Below are positions 36,190-43,659 of a stretch of 64,000 nt of DNA, piece after piece. Numbering within the stretch: the first letter of the stretch is position 1; every line of letters starts with the position of its first letter. Position numbers and translations under genes: made by a program. The DNA is taken from positions 248,001-312,000 of the forward strand of contig NZ_LECT01000031.1 in the NCBI RefSeq assembly GCF_001027925.1, written 5' to 3'. Origin of the DNA: Rhodopirellula islandica. Lineage in GTDB: Bacteria; Planctomycetota; Planctomycetia; Pirellulales; Pirellulaceae. Under the pieces are notes generated by a model. That model saw only the letters and a list, made by a program, of their open reading frames with translations. It did not search any database and was not told the origin of the DNA.

Positions 36190-37545
36190 CTACGTCCGCG
36201 CCGCCATCAACGCATCGATCGTTCCAGTGCTGTCGGCGAAACGGGGCATGGGGATCCCCAACAAACGAGCTTGCGTCAACCACAGGTTGGCGAGCGGTGT
36301 TCCCTCAGGCAGGTTGATATGGCGTCCAGATGCGACCCGTTTTCCACCACCGGCAACAACGATCGGCAAGTCGTTGTATTGATGCGTTGACCCGTCTCCC
36401 AAACCCGATCCATAAGTGAACAAAGTGTTGTCAAGCAGCGTGGAACCATCGGCCTGCTCGATAGAATCCATCTTCTCCAGCAGAGAAACATATTGCTCCA
36501 TGTGGAAGCGATCGACCTTCAACAAATCATCAATCATTTTGGTTTGATTGTGGGACATTTGATGGTGACTGCGAGGCTTGTCGAACAAGCTTTCGTACTT
36601 GAACGGCGTGTCCCATCGCTCAGGACCCACCATGAAAGTCGCCACGTTGGTCAACCCCGTTTGCAGAGCCACCACCATCAGATCACCCATCAAGCGGATG
36701 TACTCTCCGCGCGGCAAGTAGGCTTCGGGCGGCTCGTCCAACTGCACGCGAGAGAGTTGGGACTTCATTTTCTCCAGTCGATCCATCTGCGTCTCGATCG
36801 ATCGAATCGAATCGAAGTACTCGGCGAACTTGTGACGGTCTTCGTATCCCAAGTGCATCTTCAAATCGCGGGCGTCCTCGAGGACCAAATCCGTCACGTC
36901 TCGGTAGCGATCGATCTCCTGGGTCGAGAACAGCCGATGATACATTTTGCGAGGGTCGCGAATGGACGGCGCCAAGTGCCCGGTGCCATACCACGAGATG
37001 TTGTCGAAGTAGATCGACTCTTTGTTGTCACGGTGGCTATTGCAACTGAACTCCAGCGTTGGAAAGGGTGTTTCAGTCCCGATGGCATCCGCCACCAAAT
37101 GGTCCAGCGTTCGATCGAGCGGCCAAGCCGTCCCTTCCACCGTGTACGGCACCGCGCTGCTCAAGTAACACGACGCACACTGCGCGTGCACATCGGTCCC
37201 TTGCTGAAACGTCCGGTCCATCCCCGTGATCAGATTGACCTTGTGCTTGAAGGGCTCCAAAGGTTCCAGCGTCGGCGTCAATCGATCCAGCGGTTCGTCG
37301 CTGGCGAACGGGTTTTGTTTCCCCAACGACTTCATCACGTTGCCGAGATTGCCTTTGGGGATCACATCCTCGGACTCACCCGGAAAGAACCCGCGCCGGA
37401 CGACTCCGATGGGCACATAAAAATGAGCCATACGCAGCGGCACGTTGTTGGCCTGCCCCGCCATGGCAATGCTGGGCATCCAAGGCAACGCCAAAGAAGC
37501 TCCGCCCAGCCCGCGAAGGAAACGACGTCGAGTGGTACGAATCAT
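36190..37545 (-). CDS. DUF1552 protein, Tat-exported
   Basis: 451 residues. RRRFLRGLGGASLALP (about residues 6-21) is a twin-arginine export signal. The rest is DUF1552, found in planctomycetes next to DUF1592-type cytochrome proteins: YVPIGVVRRGFFPG, then HAQCASCYLSS, later YEDRHKFAEYFDSIRSIE and NTLFTYGSGLGDGSTHQYND. Related in fold to DUF1501, with unknown activity. The ATG overlaps the stop of the cytochrome gene by four bases, so the two are translated together and probably work as a periplasmic pair. Confidence 0.92.
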   Translation of the reverse strand: MIRTTRRRFLRGLGGASLALPWMPSIAMAGQANNVPLRMAHFYVPIGVVRRGFFPGESEDVIPKGNLGNVMKSLGKQNPFASDEPLDRLTPTLEPLEPFKHKVNLITGMDRTFQQGTDVHAQCASCYLSSAVPYTVEGTAWPLDRTLDHLVADAIGTETPFPTLEFSCNSHRDNKESIYFDNISWYGTGHLAPSIRDPRKMYHRLFSTQEIDRYRDVTDLVLEDARDLKMHLGYEDRHKFAEYFDSIRSIETQMDRLEKMKSQLSRVQLDEPPEAYLPRGEYIRLMGDLMVVALQTGLTNVATFMVGPERWDTPFKYESLFDKPRSHHQMSHNQTKMIDDLLKVDRFHMEQYVSLLEKMDSIEQADGSTLLDNTLFTYGSGLGDGSTHQYNDLPIVVAGGGKRVASGRHINLPEGTPLANLWLTQARLLGIPMPRFADSTGTIDALMAART

Positions 37546-39644
37546 GGCCCTGGATTGCTCGCAACTTGCGGGAATGATTTGGTTTGAAAGGGTTCGCTCA
37601 AAACAACTTGCCGAAGCAAGGTGTGCATTTTGTATTCGTCTGCGGCGACGGTCGCCGTGATCTCATCCAACGCGACTCGGTCGGCAGCACTCAAAGGCCG
37701 AGCCAACGCGAAACTTAGTAGATGCCCCGCCAGGGCCTCGGTGAACCGATCCTTCTCCGCCAACAAGGCATCCTTGAACTCGATCACATTTTCGAAACGA
37801 TGCTTGCGAAGCAGTGTTCCCGCCATATCGACCTCGCGACCGTTCTCGTATTGATCTCGCCAAACACCGATGGGATTGAAGTTCTCCAGTGCGAATCCCA
37901 AGGGGTCGATCTGTTCGTGACAGCCTTTGCAGTCGGACCGTTTCCGGTGCATGGACAGCCGTTCCCGAAGCGTCAAATGCTCTTCGCCCTCCGCCGGCTT
38001 TTCGCCCAAGGCAGGCACATCCGCGGGAGGTGGCTCGGGCGGGTTGTTGAAAATCACTCCCGCCAACCAAGCCCCTCGGGTGATCGGCTGGGTGCGTTCT
38101 GGCCCCGATGTCATGGTCATCACGCCCGCGTTTGTGATCACGCCGCCGGTGCGTCGATCCTCGATCGGCAATCGACGAAACCGGATGGCTTGCACCGCTC
38201 CGCCCTTTCGCTCGGAATCGGTCGCCAACTCGCCGTAGGCATCCTCCAACAGATCGGATCGATACGTGAAATCAGAATCGATCAATTGGGTGATCGGTTG
38301 GTTTTCAATCAAGACCGTCTCAAACAGCAACAACGGTTCCAGCATCATGTGCATGCTGTCCCGGTACTTCAAGAAATAGAATTGCGGGAACTCATCGGGA
38401 TTGGGCACCGATGAAATGATGCGTTCGAGTTGCAACCACTGCGAAGGGAAGCTGTCGCAAAAACGTTTGAGTTTCCGATCGCGAATCATGCGTTCGAATT
38501 GTTCGGTCAAAACGTCCGGCTGATGCAGACGTCCTTCGGCAGCCAGGGCCAGCAACGTTGGATCCGGAATGCTGCCCCAGAGGAAGAAGGACAAGCGAGA
38601 GGCGAGTTCATAGTCATCCACTGGGGAAGCCGTTTGCGTCTCGCCCGATGTGTCATACAGATAAAGAAAGCGGGGCGACGAAATTGTCGCCGCCGCAACC
38701 GCCTTCATGGCGACGGGAAAGTCGGTTCCCTGCTCGAGATTCCGACTCACGAACTGGCAATAACGGTTCAACAACGCATCACCGACCGGACGTCGAAACG
38801 CACGCGTCAAAAAGGGCTTCAACCGCTTTCGAACCACCCGATCAAGATCCGCCTCGGCAGCTGGCGCCGCAAAGAACGACCTCCACACACCAACATTCTT
38901 GGGTTCGAAATCAGGGCTCTCGGTGATCGATTGCCCGAGCTTCAAAAACGACTCCATCAACAGCGGCGACAACGACAAGTGATCGGCTTGGTTGTCGTAA
39001 CCATGTTCGGCTCGCAAGTCTTGAGGGAACGCCGCGACGCCCGCCAGCCGAGGCTCGATCAACTGTGACTTCCCCAGCGGCCGACTGCCCGCCAACAATT
39101 CGTCGGGCATTTTTCCCGAGGCCGGTTGAAAGTATCCCCGGTGTTCTCGCAGCATGCGTTCCGGCAACGTGAACACGATGCATTTCAAATCAAACAGATC
39201 CACCACCGCGTTGTTGTACTGAAACCGATTCATCCGTCGGATCGGCGTGCGCGGATATTGCTTGGTCGCGGCAACTGCATCGTGCAGGGTCGCTTGCAAC
39301 TTGGCGAGCAATTCCTGGCGGATTTCTGCTGGCAATTCCGGCTCATCCTCCGGTGGCATTTCCTCCAAGTCCAACACATCGACCAGGCTTTGCAATCGAT
39401 CCAGATCCTCCGCCACGTTGCCGTGGTTGATTTCCGTCAAAGCCATCTCGCCGGCTGGTTCCTCCCCCGCGGCATGACACTTCACGCAGTGAGTTTGCAA
39501 AACAGATTCCAGCGAAACGGACGTTTTCGTCAACGCGTCCGCAGCGGTTCCATCGGGTTCGGAGGCGGGTGTCGAAGCGACCGACAAAACCGTCAACGCA
39601 CAGATCGTCAGGAATTCAGTGCATCTCAGCGGATGATTCCGCAT
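37542..39644 (-). CDS. DUF1587/DUF1592/DUF1588/DUF1585 cytochrome protein
   Basis: 700 residues from the ATG at 39644. A signal peptide ends near residue 27. A c-type heme site CVKCH lies at 53-57. DUF1587 follows (about 110-175, with RTPIRRMNRFQYNNAVVDLF), then DUF1595/1592 (about 290-490, YELASRLSFFLWGSIPD), DUF1588 (GVITNAGVMTMTSGPERTQP, LAGVIFNNPPEPPP) and DUF1585 at the end (LAGHLLSFALARPLS). DUF1588 has a second CxxCH, CKGCHEQIDPLGF. This is the standard planctomycete arrangement, with DUF1552 directly behind. Redox partner and substrate are unknown. Confidence 0.92.
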   Translation of the reverse strand: MRNHPLRCTEFLTICALTVLSVASTPASEPDGTAADALTKTSVSLESVLQTHCVKCHAAGEEPAGEMALTEINHGNVAEDLDRLQSLVDVLDLEEMPPEDEPELPAEIRQELLAKLQATLHDAVAATKQYPRTPIRRMNRFQYNNAVVDLFDLKCIVFTLPERMLREHRGYFQPASGKMPDELLAGSRPLGKSQLIEPRLAGVAAFPQDLRAEHGYDNQADHLSLSPLLMESFLKLGQSITESPDFEPKNVGVWRSFFAAPAAEADLDRVVRKRLKPFLTRAFRRPVGDALLNRYCQFVSRNLEQGTDFPVAMKAVAAATISSPRFLYLYDTSGETQTASPVDDYELASRLSFFLWGSIPDPTLLALAAEGRLHQPDVLTEQFERMIRDRKLKRFCDSFPSQWLQLERIISSVPNPDEFPQFYFLKYRDSMHMMLEPLLLFETVLIENQPITQLIDSDFTYRSDLLEDAYGELATDSERKGGAVQAIRFRRLPIEDRRTGGVITNAGVMTMTSGPERTQPITRGAWLAGVIFNNPPEPPPADVPALGEKPAEGEEHLTLRERLSMHRKRSDCKGCHEQIDPLGFALENFNPIGVWRDQYENGREVDMAGTLLRKHRFENVIEFKDALLAEKDRFTEALAGHLLSFALARPLSAADRVALDEITATVAADEYKMHTLLRQVVLSEPFQTKSFPQVASNPGP

Positions 39645-39832
39645 GGGACAGAGTCTTCCACAAGGCAGGAAATAGAAGTGGGGGAGGGACACACAGTGTA
39701 GCAAAGCCGGTCACCCACGTTTTCCCGCTTTTTGTTGAGGGGATTTCGACGTCCACCTCGCAGGTACTCCCGACAACCCAATCCGGCATCCAACCGCCAT
39801 TCAAATCGCCCCCCTCCCAAGCGAGAAGACCG

Positions 39833-41050
39833 ATGAAACCCGCCATCATCCTATCGATTCCGTTCCTGCTCGCTCTTGCGACGACCACCTTGAACGCCTC
39901 TTCCATCCCCAGCAACATGCCCGAAACGCGAGCCATCGACAGTGACTTGGCTCGGATCGAAAGGGAGTGCCAAACGCTCCAAAACCGCCTCACTCAACTC
40001 CGACACCAGGTCAAAACAGCTCGTGACGGGGTGAATCATGCCGTCGACGCAACCAAAGCGATCAAGGCCACCGACGAGCGGTTGATCAAGCTGATCGACA
40101 ATCTCAAACCCTACACATCGGTCCCGAAGGTTCGCACCATCGCTCGCACGCTTCGCAAGAATCTGCAACGCGTCCAAGAACAGATTCATGCGTTGCGAAA
40201 GAAAACGGACCGAATGGAGAAAGAAGTCCTGCGTCCAGCCAAAGAAAACCTGCGTGAACTGGAACAATCGATCCTCGGTGGCGAAGCCAAACTGGCGAGC
40301 TACCGCAAGACGATCTCGGTCTGGCGACGCGATTTACAAACCAACGCCGCACGTGCCAACTCGATCCCCGGTGGAGCGGTCGCCTTCGATGCAACCTCGC
40401 GACTGGCCCGGCCAACCGTTCGATCGATCTCCAACACACTCACCGAAACACGTCAGTCGGTCGACCGAGTGGGCAACCACCTGACCAAATGGAACGATCC
40501 CGTCCGCGCCTTCATGACCATGGACCAATCGCTCAGCAAGTTCGAAAAGAAACTCGCTCCCGCGGAAAAGACCGCCGCCAAATTGCAAAGGACGCTGGGC
40601 AAAAAACTCTCGATCAAAATCCCGTTCTCGAAGAAGACCGTTTCCTTCAGCATTCGCGAAATCTTGGAAAAACCGGGCAAGGTCCTCGGCGTCGTCTTGA
40701 AGCCACTTGAGAAGCTTGCCGACAAAGTGCTTCAACCAGTCCTGAAAGAATTGAAGCTAGAAATCAAAGCCCCCAGTGGCACTGCCAACTTGAGCAGCGA
40801 ACTGAATCAACTGCCGTCGATCGAGGCCTCCCTGCGACGCGAAGCCAATCACTTGCAACAACAAGTCACCATGCGGTTGCAACAAGCCTTCCAAAATTGG
40901 AATCGCGTTCAACCTGGTCTGCCGCGGCATTTGACATCAAAAACTCAACCACCGAAGCGTCCCGTCGTTCAAGAACGCCCGGCACAAAATCCCCCCGGCT
41001 CGCGACCAGGATTGGTTCGCGAACTGCCAGCGATGTTCCTCCAGTTCTAA
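39833..41050 (+). CDS. Secreted coiled-coil protein
   Basis: 405 residues from the ATG at 39833 (GAGAAG upstream). A signal peptide (about residues 1-21) is followed by long helical heptads, 40-170 (LARIERECQTLQNRLTQLRH, then RTLRKNLQRVQEQIHALRKK), and a second helical region 225-345 with Lys-rich segments. The C-terminal 45 residues are Pro/Arg-rich and probably disordered. No family is recognised. It looks like a structural periplasmic or surface protein. It is divergent from the DUF1592-type gene across 188 bases. Confidence 0.72.
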   Translation: MKPAIILSIPFLLALATTTLNASSIPSNMPETRAIDSDLARIERECQTLQNRLTQLRHQVKTARDGVNHAVDATKAIKATDERLIKLIDNLKPYTSVPKVRTIARTLRKNLQRVQEQIHALRKKTDRMEKEVLRPAKENLRELEQSILGGEAKLASYRKTISVWRRDLQTNAARANSIPGGAVAFDATSRLARPTVRSISNTLTETRQSVDRVGNHLTKWNDPVRAFMTMDQSLSKFEKKLAPAEKTAAKLQRTLGKKLSIKIPFSKKTVSFSIREILEKPGKVLGVVLKPLEKLADKVLQPVLKELKLEIKAPSGTANLSSELNQLPSIEASLRREANHLQQQVTMRLQQAFQNWNRVQPGLPRHLTSKTQPPKRPVVQERPAQNPPGSRPGLVRELPAMFLQF

Positions 41051-41210
41051 GGCAAAAACAGGTCAACGGCTGACAACGTTTGTGCTGCCCCATTCGTTTG
41101 GATGAAGGCAGCACTGGTTCGTGCCACACCAAGACCAGGCAGTCAGTCGCCCCAGTCGTCAGTCGGAGCGGCTTTCGCATCATCTCTTCGACCGATTGGG
41201 CTGCGAACGG

Positions 41211-41571
41211 CTAACGCCGCGAACGGCGAGCAAGGTACGCGGCGTACTCTTCGACCGTGATGATTCCATCATGATCGACATCCGCGGATGCGGGACTCAT
41301 CAACATCGGCTGCCACTCTTGCTCAACGAGCCAACCGGAACCGATCGAATTCGTTCGGCAGCTGAGCACAGGCGATCAACGCGTTGCGACGGATCGAGTT
41401 CGATGGGTCACTGACGGCCATTTCGAAAAGCCGATCGACGATCTCGCTGGGGAACTGCGTCGCATCCGCCTCGACGTTCTGCTCCGCGGGCTCCTGCCCC
41501 TGGATCCCATTGCTAGACGTGGAAAGAGCCACCACAAAAACGACGGTGCCGACGATGAAGTGTTTCCACAT
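41211..41571 (-). pseudogene. Frameshifted secreted EF-hand protein
   Basis: The frame from the ATG at 41571 gives a signal peptide (MWKHFIVGTVVFVVALSTSS) and then SEIVDRLFEMAVSDPSNSI, a degenerate EF-hand-like stretch, and stops after 82 residues (TGA ending at 41323). Shifting frame once near 41345-41350 continues as GSGWLVEQEWQPML and a perfect calcium loop DVDHDGIITVEEY, ending at a TAG at 41211. Together about 119 residues, the size of small planctomycete EF-hand proteins. Either a real mutation or a base-calling error. Confidence 0.6.
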
Positions 41572-41919
41572 GTCCAAGATCCCATGGGGCAAGAAAATGA
41601 TCCATTGAGCCATCAGCTTGTCCCATTTGAAATCGCAACGACTGGACAACCAACCGTGGCGAAGCCAGGGGCTTGCTCGGATTGACCCGAATTTTCCTTG
41701 GTCAGCCCAACTTTCCCTGCTCGATTTGAAAGATCCTTCAACAGTGAAAAACACGGTTTTCAAACGAAACCGGGGTTCTTTTTCGCGTGGAAGTGACTCG
41801 CAAAAGCCCGTTTGGGAGTTTCCCCCCTCATCAGCTAGAATGATCCGGTGGTGCCCACGCGGTGTCTACGATCAATTGCTGATGATGATTCGCAATACAT
41901 TGGACTTTTGGATGACGGC
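41572..41919. other. Intergenic region, nothing recognised
   Basis: About 350 bases between the EF-hand remnant (minus) and the anchor-protein gene (plus). In-frame extensions of both genes run into it but lack ribosome sites and coding pattern. Divergent promoters are expected. Confidence 0.4.
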
Positions 41920-43659
41920 ATGACGGGGAAGACCATTCACGAACTGCTGGAATTGCCCGAGCACGTCACGTCGCCGCATGCTTACCAAGTCTTTGGGCTG
42001 AATCCGGGGGAGTCCAATGCTGCCACGATTCACGAAGCCATCGCGCAGCGAATCAACCAGCTGAAAACAGCCAAACCCGCGACGGCGCCTGAAACCTGGT
42101 CCCGGGCGGCTCAGGTCTTGCAAACCGCTCAGCGGACGCTAACCGATCCCAAGAAGAAAGCCAAACTGGACGCCCGGTTCGGCATCGTCTCGATGGACGC
42201 CTCCACTTCGGCCCCCGCAGCCAACACCACTCCAAACTCCGCGCCCGCGGCACCGGTGGTGGATCCTTTGGCTGCATTGCTGCCGACCAGCCCTTCGCCG
42301 AGCGCTGCGACGCCACAACCGACTGCTCCGACCAGCGCTCCCGCTCCAGCGCCCGCCACCGAACCTGTGATCGCGGAAGTCGTGGAAGCCTCCGTTGTTG
42401 GTGGACCAGTTTCAAGCGCCCCCGCGGTCGATCAGGTGCGCGTCACTCCGGGGCCGGCCCCGGCTACAGACCTTGGCAACCTTTCGACGACGACCGCTTC
42501 TTCGCCCAACCCATCCCCAGCACCACTGGTCGTGCAATCTCGATCGCCGTCCGCTGCTCGTGCGCGTCGCCGCCAGAGTTCCGGCGGTTGGTTGATGGGC
42601 GGATTCCTGTTGCTGGGGTTTGTCATCGTTGGATTCTTGGCCGCGTTCTTCTTCTGGGGACCAGGCGAAGTCCAAGTCGTTCGCAGCAACGATGGCATCA
42701 CGATCCGAACCAAGAACGACAACGCGAATCGCCCCGGACAATCTCAATCGACGGTGGTCGATCGAGCCGAACCAGCTCGGCAAGGCAAACCATCCAGCGA
42801 CGGAATCATGAAACGACCGGGCGCCGGTCAAGCTGCCTCGGGGGACTCGTTGGGCAATTTCTTGTCCAATCCTGATTCGATGCCCGACGCTTCCATCCCT
42901 GATGCTGGGCCGACTCCCGGGATGGGGATGCAAGCCGACGCAACCGACAACATGCAACCCAGTGGTCCCCAACCAGGCGTTGGCGGCATGTCCCCAGCCA
43001 CATCCGGCATGCAGCCCGAAGGGATGCAGCCCACCCCCGAGACATCCCCCCCAGATCCATCCCCACCGATGGGAATGACACCAGAGACACCTCCTGAAGC
43101 GACGCCAGAAAGCATTCAGGCAGGCGAAACCGCCATCACCGCCGCAGAAAACGCAATCCGCCAATCCGATTGGTCAACGATGAAGACCTTGGCGGAAACC
43201 GCTGAGAAAGCCGCGGCAAACGAGGAACAAGTGACGCGTGCCGAAACCGTTTACCAAATCACCGACCTGGCGACGTACTACCGCGGCGGCGTTTCTCGAG
43301 CGATGGCGAATCTGAACGCGGGCAACGAGTTCAACGTGACCGACGCGATTTCGCTGTTGGTGGTCGAAGCGAGCGCCGACCAACTGATCGCGCGCCGTGG
43401 AGCCCGCAACTACACCTACCCGCTCAACGAAGTTCCGTTTGTGGTCTCTCAAGCCTTGGCCGCGTTTCAATTGCCGATGGAATCCGAAACCGGGCAAGCC
43501 GCTCAGGCCGTCTACGAGTCGATCGCCTCCAAATCCACTCCCGAGGTCCGCGCGGACGCGGTGAGCATTTTGCGTTCGTTGCAAAATGTTGAGGGTGCCG
43601 ACGTTCAACGGATCGCAGAGTGGATTGAAACCCGATACACCCCCAACACTTCGCAGTGA
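41920..43659 (+). CDS. Single-pass membrane protein with J-like N-terminal domain
   Basis: 579 residues from the ATG at 41920 (GGATGA before it). The first 90 residues form a helical domain (TIHELLELPEHVTSPHAYQV, then RAAQVLQTAQRTLTDPKKKA) that resembles the J-like modules seen in planctomycete signalling proteins. An Ala/Pro-rich linker leads to one transmembrane helix (about 224-246). A Pro/Met-rich low-complexity region (about 320-415) then precedes a C-terminal helical domain of about 150 residues. The cytosolic domain plus long outside tail suggests a bridge across the inner membrane. Its stop overlaps the GTG of the 996-residue gene, so the pair is co-translated. Confidence 0.72.
   Translation: MTGKTIHELLELPEHVTSPHAYQVFGLNPGESNAATIHEAIAQRINQLKTAKPATAPETWSRAAQVLQTAQRTLTDPKKKAKLDARFGIVSMDASTSAPAANTTPNSAPAAPVVDPLAALLPTSPSPSAATPQPTAPTSAPAPAPATEPVIAEVVEASVVGGPVSSAPAVDQVRVTPGPAPATDLGNLSTTTASSPNPSPAPLVVQSRSPSAARARRRQSSGGWLMGGFLLLGFVIVGFLAAFFFWGPGEVQVVRSNDGITIRTKNDNANRPGQSQSTVVDRAEPARQGKPSSDGIMKRPGAGQAASGDSLGNFLSNPDSMPDASIPDAGPTPGMGMQADATDNMQPSGPQPGVGGMSPATSGMQPEGMQPTPETSPPDPSPPMGMTPETPPEATPESIQAGETAITAAENAIRQSDWSTMKTLAETAEKAAANEEQVTRAETVYQITDLATYYRGGVSRAMANLNAGNEFNVTDAISLLVVEASADQLIARRGARNYTYPLNEVPFVVSQALAAFQLPMESETGQAAQAVYESIASKSTPEVRADAVSILRSLQNVEGADVQRIAEWIETRYTPNTSQ

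Noticed and set aside
41121-41414. 97-residue plus-strand frame over the EF-hand remnant
   Set aside because: The minus strand explains the region with a signal peptide and calcium loop; the plus frame is basic and low in pattern.
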